From: Frankia sp. AgB1.9
GTDB taxonomy: Bacteria; Actinomycetota; Actinomycetes; Frankiales; Frankiaceae
Length of the DNA: 36,969 bases
Direction: 5' to 3'
NCBI RefSeq assembly: GCF_016786355.1
Contig: NZ_JADWYX010000094.1
Location: 1 to 36,969, forward strand
Made by a program: the position numbers and the translations under genes. Shown piece after piece: positions 1 to 8,750 of the stretch. The notes beneath the pieces were generated by a model that was given only the letters and a program-made list of their open reading frames with translations, was not told the DNA's origin and made no database searches. Positions within the stretch are counted from its first letter, which is position 1, and each line of letters starts with the position of its first letter.

Positions 1-1
1 C

Positions 2-79
2 CTCGGCGCGGCGAACCTGGAGGAGCTGCGGACGAGCCGGCCGCTGCCGTTCGACGAGGCCGAGCCAGCCCGCGGTGGG
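2..79 (+). CDS. possible C-terminal coding fragment at contig edge
   Basis: Frame 2 of the first 78 bases reads as an uninterrupted, actinobacterial-looking peptide (LGAANLEELRTSRPLPFDEA and on) before running into the homopolymer block. The third codon positions are GC-rich, as expected of coding DNA here. The fragment has neither start nor trustworthy stop, and I do not recognise the family. Because it is separated from the rest of the contig by a suspect G/C block, it may not truly be adjacent to the genes that follow. Confidence 0.25.
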
Positions 80-158
80 GGGGCCCCCCCCCCCCCCCCG
101 GGCCGCCCCCCCCCCCCGCCCCGCGGGGGGGGGGGGGGGGGCGCCCCGCCCGGCGCCC
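77..158. other. G/C homopolymer block, probable sequence artefact
   Basis: Long alternating runs of G and C (runs of about 10-20 identical bases) with almost no A or T. No gene, repeat family or structure explains it, and the opposite contig end shows the same texture. This is most simply a low-quality contig end or a false join rather than biology. Confidence 0.8.
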
Positions 159-270
159 GCGCCAGCCTCTTGATCGCCGTCTTGGCCCTGGCGTGGCCGT
201 GATCCGGGGGGTTCCACAACCACCCGAGGGCCAAAACGGCGATCACCGGCACCACTGCCTCACGGCGTCA

Positions 271-304
271 CCGCGCACGACCAACCGCGCACGACCAACC
301 GCGA
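271..304. repeat. 14-bp tandem repeat upstream of first oxygenase
   Basis: The unit CCGCGCACGACCAA occurs twice back to back (271-284 and 285-298) and begins a third time (299-303). It ends just before the ribosome-binding site of the gene starting at 316. It could be a slippage repeat in the 5' leader; no regulatory role can be shown. Confidence 0.7.
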
Positions 305-315
305 AGGAGCGAGCA

Positions 316-1398
316 ATGGACGACAGCGGCCTCCCGGCTCCGTCGGCGATCTTCATCGAGGACCGTTCGACGGACGGTGACGCCAGCGCCGGCGTCGCGA
401 CCGTGACGGTCCTCGACGTCGCGGCCGCGATCGGCACCGGCAGCGCCGGCGTGGGCAGCGCCGGGGTGAACGCGGCCGCCGAGGCCGCCGTCGCCGAGCG
501 GCTCGTCGCCTCGTTCCGGCACACCGGCTTCGCCGTCATCACCGGCCACGGCGTGGACCTCGGCCTTTTCGACCAGTTCTGCGCCGAGTCGGCCGCGTTC
601 TTCGCGCTGCCGCTCGCGGAGAAGCTGGAGGTCGGCTTCCCGGCGCCCGAGGTGATCCGCGGCTACGAGCCGGTGCCCGACGACTCCGGGCCGGTCCGCG
701 CCCCGAACATGATGGAATCGCTCCTGATCAACCAGCTGGAGCCGGTCGGCGACTATCCCGACGGCAGCGCCCAGGCAAAGCTGTGGCGCTGGCCGAACCT
801 GTGGCCAAGCCGGCCCGCGTCGCTGCGCGGCGTCTGGGAGGACTACTACCGGGCGATGACCGCGCTCGGCGACCGGCTGCTCGAACTGGTCGCGCTCGGC
901 GTCGGCCTGCCGAAGGACTGGTTCGCCGACAAGTTCGACCGGCACTTCAACAACCTCGCCGCCAACCACTACCCGCCCCGGGCCGGCAGCGTGGCCGGCA
1001 GCCCCATGCTGCGCAACCGGCCGCACACCGACCACGGCGCACTCACCCTGCTGTACCGCCCGAGCGAGCCCGGCGGCCTGGAGGTCTTCGCCGAGGGCCG
1101 CTGGTGGCAGGTGCCGTTCGTCCCCGGCTCCCTGGTGATCAACATCGGCGACATGCTGGAACGCTGGACCGGCGGACTGCTGCCGGCCACCCCGCACCGG
1201 GTCGTCAACTCCGCCGACGGCGCCGCGACGGGCCGTTCCTCCGTCGCCTACTTCCAGCAGCCCAACCCCGACGCGCTGGTCGCGCCCGCGCTCCCCGTCG
1301 TCGCCGGCCGGCCCGACTACAGCCCCGTCATCGCCGGCGAGCACATCTCCCGCAAGGAACTCGGCTACCACACGGTCTCGGCGGCCCTCGATGCCTGA
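316..1398 (+). CDS. 2-oxoglutarate/Fe(II)-dependent oxygenase, isopenicillin N synthase-like
   Basis: A predicted soluble non-haem iron oxygenase of 360 residues, typical for the IPNS/DIOX_N-2OG-FeII_Oxy family. The N-terminal half carries the DIOX_N-like segment (FRHTGFAVITGHGVD). The C-terminal jelly-roll has the HxD...H iron facial triad at H237, D239 (PHTDHGALTLL) and H294 (TPHRVV), plus the RxS 2-oxoglutarate anchor at R307/S309. These residues predict an active enzyme. Family members hydroxylate, desaturate or cyclise small molecules, and the substrate cannot be read from the sequence. The start at 316 is chosen because AAGGAG lies seven bases upstream; an in-frame extension to 193 has no such site. 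The stop overlaps the start of a second oxygenase, so the two are almost certainly co-transcribed and translationally coupled. Confidence 0.88.
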   Translation: MDDSGLPAPSAIFIEDRSTDGDASAGVATVTVLDVAAAIGTGSAGVGSAGVNAAAEAAVAERLVASFRHTGFAVITGHGVDLGLFDQFCAESAAFFALPLAEKLEVGFPAPEVIRGYEPVPDDSGPVRAPNMMESLLINQLEPVGDYPDGSAQAKLWRWPNLWPSRPASLRGVWEDYYRAMTALGDRLLELVALGVGLPKDWFADKFDRHFNNLAANHYPPRAGSVAGSPMLRNRPHTDHGALTLLYRPSEPGGLEVFAEGRWWQVPFVPGSLVINIGDMLERWTGGLLPATPHRVVNSADGAATGRSSVAYFQQPNPDALVAPALPVVAGRPDYSPVIAGEHISRKELGYHTVSAALDA

Positions 1399-2407
1399 GC
1401 GCAGGTCCTCGATCCACGACACACCGGTCGACCTGAGCGGCTGGTGGTCCGGCGACCCGGCCGCCCGGCGCGCCATCGCCACCGCCGTCGACCGGTCCTG
1501 TCGGGACACCGGCTTCCTGCTCCTGGAAGGCCACGGCCTCCCGGACCAGGTGATGGATGGCTGGGTCGCCGGCTGCGACGCGTTCTTCGCGCTGCCTCCG
1601 GCGGAGAAGCTCGCGATGGTGCTGCCCAAGGAGCCCGACGGCAACAACATCGGCTACACGGCGTTCGGCGAGGAGGCGTCCGCCTATACCTCCGACAACC
1701 CCACCCCGCCCGACCTTTTCGAGGCGATGAGCTTCAGCCGCTCGGACGCCGCCGGACCGCGGTTCGACCGGTATCGCGCCTGGTACCCGACGAACGTGTG
1801 GCCGGCCCGGCCCTCTGGCTGGGAGGCGGCCTACCGCGACTATGAGGCGGCGATGGGCCGAGTCGCCGAAGCGGTGCTCGGCGCGATGGGCCTCGCCCTC
1901 GGGATGGGCGAAAGCTGGCTGGTCGACCTGCTCGCCGACGCGCCCGTCTCGACCCGCGCCAACCTCTACGCCCGGCCCGCCGGAGCCCCCGACCCGCTGC
2001 CCGGCCAGCTGCGCCGCGGGGCGCACACCGACTTCGGCGTGCTCACCCTGCTGTGGACCGACGGCGTCCCCGGCCTCCAGATCCGCCAGGGCGACGAATG
2101 GCGTTCCGTCACCCCGGAGCCCGGCCAGCTGGTCGCGAACATCGGCGATCTGCTCGCGATGTGGACCAACGACTGCTGGACCTCGACGCTGCACCGGGTG
2201 CTGCCCCCGCCGTCCCAGGCGACTGGACCAGTCGTGCGGCGCAGCGTCGCCTACTTCGTCGACGCCTACCCCGCCACCCTCGTCGAGCCGGTGCCCAGCT
2301 GCGTCACCGCCGAGAACCCGGCCCGTTTCGCCCCCATCCGCGCCGGCGACTGGCTGGACGCCCGGGCCCGCCGCCAGCTCGCGAGCTCCGCCGCCGGCGC
2401 CGCCTGA
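1391..2407 (+). CDS. second 2-oxoglutarate/Fe(II)-dependent oxygenase, IPNS-like
   Basis: 338 residues, the same family as the gene before it but clearly diverged. The iron ligands are H212, D214 (GAHTDFGVLTLLW) and H268 (LHRVLP), and the RxS motif is R283/S285. The N-terminal segment (CRDTGFLLLEGHGLP) matches the DIOX_N domain. The ATG lies inside the last codons of the upstream gene (8-bp overlap), so translation is probably coupled. Two tandem non-identical oxygenases often act on successive steps or form a pair in secondary metabolism or hormone-like oxidation, but no other biosynthetic core enzyme is visible here. A convergent methyltransferase gene begins its 3' end 7 bp downstream. Confidence 0.88.
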   Translation: MPERRSSIHDTPVDLSGWWSGDPAARRAIATAVDRSCRDTGFLLLEGHGLPDQVMDGWVAGCDAFFALPPAEKLAMVLPKEPDGNNIGYTAFGEEASAYTSDNPTPPDLFEAMSFSRSDAAGPRFDRYRAWYPTNVWPARPSGWEAAYRDYEAAMGRVAEAVLGAMGLALGMGESWLVDLLADAPVSTRANLYARPAGAPDPLPGQLRRGAHTDFGVLTLLWTDGVPGLQIRQGDEWRSVTPEPGQLVANIGDLLAMWTNDCWTSTLHRVLPPPSQATGPVVRRSVAYFVDAYPATLVEPVPSCVTAENPARFAPIRAGDWLDARARRQLASSAAGAA

Positions 2408-2414
2408 GCCGTTC

Positions 2415-3158
2415 CTAGCCGGTCAGCGGCCGACGCCAGACAGAGACGTGGCCGGGGCTCTCGTGGGTGAACGGACGCCTGGCCCAGTCCTCCCAGCGCG
2501 CGTACGGGCGCAGGCCGGCGAGCTGGGCCATCAGGTCGAGCTCCGCCGGCCAGACGTAACGGAAGGGAATCGTGCGGAACCGGCCACGCCCAGCGGCGAC
2601 CTCGACGTAGTTCGAGCTCAGGAACTGGGTCGACGTGTCATACACGTCGTACGCCCATTCCCCCGCGCCCACCTGGAACGGGACGACGGTCTGCCCAGGT
2701 GGCAGCTTCCGCAGCTCCGGAACCCCGACCTCGACGACGAAGTAGCCGCCGGGCGCGAGCTGACGGGCGGCGTTGCGGAAGCACGCCACCTGGCCTTCCT
2801 GCGTCGTCAGGTTGTTGATCGTGTTGAACACCAGATAGGCCACCGCGAACCCGCCGCCGACGACCGTCGTCGCGAAATCCCCGATCGTGACGTCGAGCGC
2901 CGAGCCTCCGGGTTTCGCGCGCAGCCGGGCGACCATCGCCCTCGACAGGTCGATGCCGTGCACCGGAACACCGCGCCGCGCCAACGGCAACGCGAGCCGT
3001 CCGGTCCCGATCCCGAACTCCAGCGCCCGCCCGCCCCCGGCGAACTCGGCCAGCAGGTCGACGGCCGGGCCCACCGCCTCCGGCGCGAACCGGTCCGCAG
3101 AGTCGGCGTCATACCGCTCCGCGACCTCGGCGGGAAAATACCCATCTCCGTCCAGCAC
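2415..3158 (-). CDS. class I SAM-dependent methyltransferase
   Basis: 247 residues of the Methyltransf_25 type. Motif I is ALEFGIGTGRLALPLA (residues 46-60), followed by an acidic ribose-binding position in VHGIDLSRAMV, and by the post-motif strand APGGYFVVEVGVPEL near residue 155. It should bind S-adenosylmethionine in the cytoplasm; the acceptor is unknown. The start is a GTG that gives the usual short lead before motif I. The gene is convergent with the two oxygenases (7-bp gap), so a functional link is possible but not demonstrated by operon structure. Confidence 0.85.
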   Translation of the reverse strand: MLDGDGYFPAEVAERYDADSADRFAPEAVGPAVDLLAEFAGGGRALEFGIGTGRLALPLARRGVPVHGIDLSRAMVARLRAKPGGSALDVTIGDFATTVVGGGFAVAYLVFNTINNLTTQEGQVACFRNAARQLAPGGYFVVEVGVPELRKLPPGQTVVPFQVGAGEWAYDVYDTSTQFLSSNYVEVAAGRGRFRTIPFRYVWPAELDLMAQLAGLRPYARWEDWARRPFTHESPGHVSVWRRPLTG

Positions 3159-3255
3159 AGCGGGTACCGTACCCGCCTCCCAGCGATCATTCAGCTGCGT
3201 TTCGGCGCCGATCGCCGCCGCCGAAAGGCGTCAGCCGTGGCGTAGCGTCGCCGGT

Positions 3256-3852
3256 GTGCATCGGGTTTCCTCAACCGTGGTGTGTGTGGTCGGGCCAGAT
3301 CCGGCCGGATCACCGGACCAGGTGACGCGGTCGGTACTGAAGTCACTCACCGGCGCGGCGAACGTGACACTCGTGCTCGCGGACGACGCGCTGGGGCCGG
3401 GGGCGCGGGCTGTCGAGGCGTGGCGCGACTGCCGCGCCGCCGCGACGCCGTACGCGGTGCACGACGCCGATCCGCTCGCCGAGGTCGCGGCGGCGTGGAC
3501 GGCCCGGTACGACGAGTCGGGGCCCGTCGGCGATCTGGAGGTGGCCGTGACCGCAGCCACGGCCCGGTTCCGCCGAGGCGAGGTCGACCTGCCGGACAGT
3601 CTGGTGCTGCTCGACCCGGACGGCTGGCCCGCGACCCGGCGGCACTGGTATCTCGGCGTCCTCGCCTCGGCCGCACCGGCGCGGGTCGTCCCGATCCGGG
3701 CCGACGGCCGCGAGCTGCGCCGGACGCTGCAGAGCCTGCCGACCGGCCGTTGGTGGCCCGAGCCGCCAGAACGCCTCCTCGACGGCATCGACCGCGTCGT
3801 CCCCGACAAGATCGGTCTGCCGGTCCGCGCCCAGCTGTCGCCGCGCTCCTGA
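3256..3852 (+). CDS. hypothetical protein, Rossmann-like strand pattern
   Basis: 198 residues from a GTG start; an in-frame GTG at 3277 is an alternative. I do not recognise the family. The N-terminus (STVVCVVGPDPAG) is a hydrophobic strand followed by a glycine/proline turn. A second strand (VTLVLADDALGPG) and a third (PDSLVLLDPDGWPATRRHWYLGVL) suggest an alpha/beta fold. Further in-frame sequence reaches back to 2887, but it lies over the 5' end of the methyltransferase gene and has no independent support. No signal peptide or membrane segment is seen. It faces away from the methyltransferase and sits 114 bp ahead of the diguanylate cyclase gene. Confidence 0.6.
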   Translation: MHRVSSTVVCVVGPDPAGSPDQVTRSVLKSLTGAANVTLVLADDALGPGARAVEAWRDCRAAATPYAVHDADPLAEVAAAWTARYDESGPVGDLEVAVTAATARFRRGEVDLPDSLVLLDPDGWPATRRHWYLGVLASAAPARVVPIRADGRELRRTLQSLPTGRWWPEPPERLLDGIDRVVPDKIGLPVRAQLSPRS

Positions 3853-3966
3853 GCGCCGTCCACACCGTCCAGGCGGCGTGGACGGGCGCGCGATACCCGC
3901 GGCCGGTTCGGCCGGGTGTGACGTTCGGCGCCCGTGGCGATACTCGTGGACGAGGGGGCGAGTCCC

Positions 3967-5676
3967 ATGGGATCCGGTCACGCAGAGGTGCGCCACCAAG
4001 CGGATACTCATTGCTGTCAGCCAGTCACGGAGAGAACTTTCCGAGTGTTGGCTTGCGCTGCCGCCCTACTGGTGGCCGCCGCCTTTCTCCCATCCGCCTT
4101 GCTCACCGGGCAGCGCCTGCTGGTTGTCCAGGGAGCCGCCCAGGTCGCCGCCGCACTGGGCGCCCTCGCCGTCGGCGTGGTGGGCGTGGCGCGCACCAGC
4201 GGCACCGACCGTCGATGGCGCGCACTGGTCGGGACGGACCTGGTCGTCGCGCTCGTCGGCGCCCTGGAATGGGTCCGCAATGGCCCATTTCTGCACGAGA
4301 CCTCCCTGGGTCCGGCAGAGCTCCTGTACCTCGCGCCATCACTGCTCGTGCTGGCGGGCCTGTTGTGGATCCCGGCCGAGGCGGAGGGCACGGACACCGG
4401 ACGCGGACCACCCACACGACTGGGCGAACGACCTCGCTACTCCGACATCATCGTCGCGCTCGACGGCCTCGTGATCGTCGCGTCGATGCTGCTGATCATC
4501 TGGATCACCACGCTCAGCACGATCGTCTCCAGCGGTGTCCGCGGCTGGCCGTTCGCCGTCGCGATGACCTTCTCACTGTGGGGCACCCTCGAGGTCGTCG
4601 TCGCGATCCTGGTCGGAACCTTCCGACGGCCCCGCAACGGCCGGTCGCTGACGCTGCTGACCCTCGGGCTGACGATGCAGATCGTTCCCGAGCTGGCCGC
4701 GGTGGTGCTGTCGCTCAAGCGCTCGCCCCTCACGGATGCCTCCGGCCCCTACTGGGCCTTCCTGGCCGCCGGGCCGCCGCTGGTCGCGCTGGCGCTGGTC
4801 GTCCCCGACCGCCGCCGCGGGGCCGTGCGCACCGGTAAGCGCGACCTGGCTCCGTCCCAGACGAAGTGGCCGCCGTTGGCGCAGACGCCGTTTTACCTGC
4901 CCTACCTGCCGCTCGCCGCGGCTATCACGCTCATCGTGGGGCTGCAGGCCAGCGGCACCGCGCTCGGCAGCACCGTTCTGTATCTGGTGTTCGCCCTGGC
5001 GATGGCGGTGACCGTCCGGCAGCTGATCACAGTCGCGCAGAACGTCCGGCTACTCGCCGCTGTCCAGGCTGCGCATGAACAGCTGCGCTACCAGGCCTTC
5101 CACGATCCGCTCACCGGACTGCCCAACCGCGCCCACTTCACCCACGCACTCGACGGCGCTGTCACCGACCACCGAACCGACCACAGGCCCCTGGCGCTGA
5201 TGTTCTGCGACCTCGACGACTTCAAGAGCGTCAACGACACCCTCGGCCACGCCGCCGGCGACGACCTGCTGAAAGCCGTCGCCGACCGGCTGAGCGCCGC
5301 CGTCCGCGCGGACGACCTCGTCGCGCGCCTCGGCGGCGACGAGTTCGCCGTCCTGCTCACCGAGCCCGACCAGGCCGACGACACCCGTCGCGCCGACACG
5401 GCCCCCGTCGATATCGCGACGACCGACACGGCGGGGACCGACCAGGCCAACCTCGACGAGCCGTCCGTCGCCGCCCATCGCGCCGAACAGCGCATCCTGA
5501 CCGCGATGGCGCCGCCGTTCACCATCCGCGGCCATCGCCGGCCCATGCGGGTCAGCGTCGGGCTGGCCGTCGTTGGCGCCGACGAGCCGGTCGAGGTCGC
5601 CGACGAGCTGCTGCACCGCGCGGACTGCGCCATGTACGCCGCCAAGGGCGCCGCCAAAGGCAGGCTGGCCGGCTAG
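3967..5676 (+). CDS. membrane-anchored GGDEF diguanylate cyclase
   Basis: 569 residues. Roughly the first 370 contain about nine hydrophobic segments forming an unrecognised membrane sensor region. The C-terminal GGDEF domain starts at HDPLTGLPNR, has the metal-binding FCDLDDFKSVND block and an intact GGDEF at residues 456-460 (RLGGDEFAVLL). An RxxD product-inhibition site (RADD) lies exactly five residues before GGDEF. So it should make c-di-GMP from GTP at the membrane face and be feedback-inhibited. An Asp/Thr/Ala-rich insertion follows GGDEF (about residues 465-505). No EAL domain is present. The ATG at 3967 is preferred because GAGGGGGCG precedes it; a GTG at 3934 would add 11 residues. 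The membrane and linker part resembles the second GGDEF protein at 29545, so the two are paralogues. Confidence 0.88.
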   Translation: MGSGHAEVRHQADTHCCQPVTERTFRVLACAAALLVAAAFLPSALLTGQRLLVVQGAAQVAAALGALAVGVVGVARTSGTDRRWRALVGTDLVVALVGALEWVRNGPFLHETSLGPAELLYLAPSLLVLAGLLWIPAEAEGTDTGRGPPTRLGERPRYSDIIVALDGLVIVASMLLIIWITTLSTIVSSGVRGWPFAVAMTFSLWGTLEVVVAILVGTFRRPRNGRSLTLLTLGLTMQIVPELAAVVLSLKRSPLTDASGPYWAFLAAGPPLVALALVVPDRRRGAVRTGKRDLAPSQTKWPPLAQTPFYLPYLPLAAAITLIVGLQASGTALGSTVLYLVFALAMAVTVRQLITVAQNVRLLAAVQAAHEQLRYQAFHDPLTGLPNRAHFTHALDGAVTDHRTDHRPLALMFCDLDDFKSVNDTLGHAAGDDLLKAVADRLSAAVRADDLVARLGGDEFAVLLTEPDQADDTRRADTAPVDIATTDTAGTDQANLDEPSVAAHRAEQRILTAMAPPFTIRGHRRPMRVSVGLAVVGADEPVEVADELLHRADCAMYAAKGAAKGRLAG

Positions 5677-5725
5677 GGCCGCCGCCATGGCGACGCCCTT
5701 CCCCGTCGACGAACCACGCTGGCGC

Positions 5726-6025
5726 CTACGGCAGGACGTAGGCCCGTTCGCCGGTGCGGGACTCGATGGTGCGCGCGGCGGCGTCGAGCAGCTGATGGGC
5801 CAGGTCCGAAAGGGCTCGGGACACCGCCACCTCGTCGCCGATCGCCGGGACGTCGGCGTCGTGCGGGTGGCACCGGGCCAGGCCCTTGGCACGCAGCTCA
5901 CTGCCGCCCATGCCCGCCGAGCCGAGGCCCAGCTGGCTGGTCCCGGTGCCGTGCAGATGCGCCTCGGCCCTGGTCCGACCACCTTCCTCGGTCAACGTCA
6001 CGGCTACGTTCCATGTCTTCGTCAT
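5726..6025 (-). CDS. DUF1876 family protein
   Basis: 99 residues matching the actinobacterial DUF1876 pattern: an N-terminal TWNVAVTLTEEGGRTRAEAH strand pair, the central LRAKGLARCHPHDADVPAIG segment, and the C-terminal helix ALSDLAHQLLDAAARTIES. Members are small proteins of unknown function; some family annotations suggest a dsRBD-like fold. The ATG at 6025 is chosen because GGTGAG lies just upstream; an ATG at 6040 has no ribosome-binding site. It is on the same strand as the sigma factor gene, about 100 bp downstream of it, and could be read from the same transcript. Confidence 0.8.
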   Translation of the reverse strand: MTKTWNVAVTLTEEGGRTRAEAHLHGTGTSQLGLGSAGMGGSELRAKGLARCHPHDADVPAIGDEVAVSRALSDLAHQLLDAAARTIESRTGERAYVLP

Positions 6026-6125
6026 CGTGCTCACCGCCATCAGTCAGGGTTTGGCTCGTTCAGAGCCTTCCCGCTGGGCGCCGCGTCGACCGCCCGGAAC
6101 AGCGAGCGGACGGCCGGACCACGGA

Positions 6126-7301
6126 TCAGGCTGGCAGATAAGGAGGCAGGCCGAACAGCGGGAACAGCCGGTCGGTGTCCAGGAAGTGGTGCAGGCCGGC
6201 GATCTTCCCGTCCGAGACGTCGAGAACGATCAGTGACCACGGTACGTAGCCGCCGTCCAGAGCCTCGGCCGGCAGCGGGCGGACCTCGGAGCCGGTGACG
6301 GCGGCCCGTAGCTCGGCCTCCCCCGGCGCCGCCCGGTGGTACTGGCCGAAGGCCGGGCTGCCGTTGGCCAGGCTCGGGACCAGCCGGGAGTCCCGGCAGA
6401 CCGCGCCATGGCCGAGCATGAAGCCGACGATGTCCTGCGGGCCGCGCATCCACATCTCCAGCGGCGGCATCGTCAGGGTCGCGTCGTCGCGCAGCAGCGC
6501 GGTCAGGGCGGTCATGTCGTAGCTCTCGAACGCGCTCACGTACCGGGCCAGCAGGTCGCGTTGCTGGTCGTCGGCCGGACGCAGCGGGTCACTGGCGGTG
6601 ACGTCGCTGGCCGCGAGCGTCGCCCGAGCCCGCTGCAGGGCGCTGTTGACGGACGCGACGGTCGTGTCGAGCAGCTGCGCGGTCTCTGCGGCCGGCCAGC
6701 CGAGCACCTCCCGCAGGATCAACACCGCGCGCTGGCGCGGCGCGAGCCGCTGCAGGGCCACGACCAGGGCGAGCCGGACCGACTCGCGGGCGATGGCCTG
6801 GTCCGCCGGATCGACCGCGCCGCTCGCCGCGCCGGCGCCGGACAGCACGGCGGCGTCCGGCGCCGGCAGCACCCAGGTCGCCTCTGGCAGTGGCGCCGGC
6901 ACCGCGTCCGACGGCGCGGACGGTCCGGTGAGGTCGACGGGCCTGGCCCGGCGCGCCCGCCCGGCCAGCGCGTCGGTGCACACGTTGGTGGCGATCCGGT
7001 AGAGCCAGGTGCGCAGTGACGACCGGCCCTCGAACCGGTCCAGGGCGCGCCACGCGCGGATCATCGTGTCCTGGACGGCGTCCTCGGCCTCGAACGGCGA
7101 GCCGAGCATCCGGTAGCAGTAGCCGGTGAGCTCGCCGCGATACCCGGCCAGGCGTTCCTCCAGCTCCGCCCGGCTCAGCTGCTCCGTGGCCAGGCCGGCC
7201 GCGGACTCGTCGGACGGCGGCGGGTCGACAGCCGGCTGGCCGGAGGACAGCGAGCTTGAAGACGGGGAGCCGGAGGAGAGCGCGGGCGAGCCCTGGGTCA
7301 T
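6126..7301 (-). CDS. ECF sigma factor with C-terminal SnoaL-like domain (SigG/SigJ type)
   Basis: 391 residues. After a Ser/Pro-rich N-terminal tail of about 40 residues comes sigma region 2 (GYCYRMLGSPFEAEDAVQDT, then WLYRIATNVCTD). A variable Ala/Pro linker follows, then region 4 (LAPRQRAVLILREVLGWPAA and NSALQRARATL). The last ~130 residues form a SnoaL-like/NTF2-fold domain (LLARYVSAFESYDMTALTAL, then PWSLIVLDVSDGKIAGLHHF). This architecture defines ECF groups that lack a classic anti-sigma factor and are thought to be regulated by their own C-terminal domain. The ATG at 7301 is preferred over upstream in-frame sequence because the region-2 domain begins soon after. It is divergent from the Rieske oxygenase gene across about 250 bp. 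Confidence 0.88.
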   Translation of the reverse strand: MTQGSPALSSGSPSSSSLSSGQPAVDPPPSDESAAGLATEQLSRAELEERLAGYRGELTGYCYRMLGSPFEAEDAVQDTMIRAWRALDRFEGRSSLRTWLYRIATNVCTDALAGRARRARPVDLTGPSAPSDAVPAPLPEATWVLPAPDAAVLSGAGAASGAVDPADQAIARESVRLALVVALQRLAPRQRAVLILREVLGWPAAETAQLLDTTVASVNSALQRARATLAASDVTASDPLRPADDQQRDLLARYVSAFESYDMTALTALLRDDATLTMPPLEMWMRGPQDIVGFMLGHGAVCRDSRLVPSLANGSPAFGQYHRAAPGEAELRAAVTGSEVRPLPAEALDGGYVPWSLIVLDVSDGKIAGLHHFLDTDRLFPLFGLPPYLPA

Positions 7302-7548
7302 ACCGCGATGATGCAACGCGGGTCCGACAGTTTCGCGCCGCACCCCCACCCGGACCTGCACGAGGCTTGCCGGCGTTTGCTGAACCGCAATACGGCCGCA
7401 ATCCGGCAAACCTACGGTCCAGGGTGTGACCGTCGTCGATCCCACTCCGCTGGCAGCGCTGCACGACTACCTCGAAGGTTTCGGCGCTGCCTTGTCGCCT
7501 GGTGGTGCAGGCCAAGATCGCATAGCGCGCGGCGAGCAAGTCAACAGT

Positions 7549-8601
7549 GTGGTCAACGAAGTGGAACTCAGACCCGAGCGGTCTGGCCCGGTCACCGAGG
7601 CGGTGCTGGACGGGGCCTTTCTCGCCGCGGCCGCCCGCTACTGGCATCCGGTCGCTCGGTCGGCGGATGTCGGGGCCGCGCCGGCGCGCGCCGAGCTGTG
7701 CGAGGTCCCGCTGGTGCTGTGGCGCCGGCCGGCTGGCGACGTGGCGGCGCTGGTCGACCGCTGCCCGCACCGTGGCGTGCCGCTGTCCGGCGGCGCCGTC
7801 GACCCGGCCGGGCGGCTGCGCTGCAGCTACCACGCGTGGGCGTTCGACGGCGCGGGCCGCTGCGTCGACATCCCGCAGCAACCGGGCCAGAGCATCCCCG
7901 ACGTCATCGCGGCGCGGCCGGTCCGGGTCGAGGAGGCGGCCGGGCTGGTCTGGGCCTGCCTGGTCGACGAGACCCAGCAGGCCAGGCCCCGGCCCCGCTT
8001 CCCGCAGGTCGAGGACCTCGGCTGGCCCAGCTACGTCGGCACGGTCCAGGACTGGACCGGCCAGGCGGCCCGCCAGGTCGAGAACTTCTGCGACATCGGG
8101 CACTTTTCGGTCCTGCATACGGACACGTTCGGCAACGGTAACGTGCTCGGCGTCGATCCCTACGCGGTGCGGCGCACCGAGTGGACGGTCGAGGCGGACT
8201 ACCGGTACCCGAGCGTGAACCCGGTCGCGGAGCCGGGTCGGGACGGGCGCCGGCCAGTCGGAGAGACGTTGTTCCAGTACCGGATCGAGTTGCCGTTCGC
8301 GGTCTGGCTGGGTGGCGCGAACGGACCGGGAAGCGTCATGTTCTCGGTCAGCGCCCCGACATCGGCGACGACGTTGCGCCTGTACTGGATGAGCGCGTTC
8401 GACCCGGCCGTGTACGGCGACGTCCCGGTGGACGGGGCCGGACTGCAGGCGATCGAAGACCGGATCTGGGCCCCGGACAAGGCGATCGTCGAGTCGCAGC
8501 GCCCCGCGCGGGTATTCGCCGCGACCGAGGCACGCCGTGCCTTCGACGCACTCGGCGTCGCCTACCGCAAGGCGCTGCGCGACCTCGGCTTCGCCGGCTG
8601 A
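7549..8601 (+). CDS. Rieske non-haem iron oxygenase, alpha subunit (VanA-like)
   Basis: 350 residues from a GTG; an upstream in-frame GTG at 7426 would add 41 residues of poor similarity to the family. The Rieske [2Fe-2S] ligands are C72-x-H74 (CPHRGVPL) and C92-x2-H95 (CSYHAW). The mononuclear iron site is D182-x2-H185-x4-H190 (CDIGHFSVLH), with D304 in IEDRIWAPD as the likely third ligand, and the typical IVESQRP follows. This matches aromatic ring-hydroxylating or O-demethylating oxygenases of the vanillate-demethylase type, which need a separate reductase not seen here. It is the only complete copy; its 3' part recurs at 12385, 15050 and, as a 27-bp relic, at 21224. The substrate is unknown. 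Confidence 0.88.
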   Translation: MVNEVELRPERSGPVTEAVLDGAFLAAAARYWHPVARSADVGAAPARAELCEVPLVLWRRPAGDVAALVDRCPHRGVPLSGGAVDPAGRLRCSYHAWAFDGAGRCVDIPQQPGQSIPDVIAARPVRVEEAAGLVWACLVDETQQARPRPRFPQVEDLGWPSYVGTVQDWTGQAARQVENFCDIGHFSVLHTDTFGNGNVLGVDPYAVRRTEWTVEADYRYPSVNPVAEPGRDGRRPVGETLFQYRIELPFAVWLGGANGPGSVMFSVSAPTSATTLRLYWMSAFDPAVYGDVPVDGAGLQAIEDRIWAPDKAIVESQRPARVFAATEARRAFDALGVAYRKALRDLGFAG

Positions 8602-8750
8602 CCGCCCTCGCCCCCCGCCTTCGCCGCCCTCACCTAGTGGTCCGAACAACACCTTCCATCCGTGCAACGAGCGCGAGCGGTATACGCCGGGCCGCTGCCA
8701 CGCTGAGCTCGACCACGCCACAGCCACCGGCGCGGCTCGTAGACCAGCGA

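Noticed and set aside
268..1650. A 460-codon - strand open frame opposite the oxygenases
   Set aside because: The + strand frame holds all catalytic motifs of a known family; the antisense frame has none.
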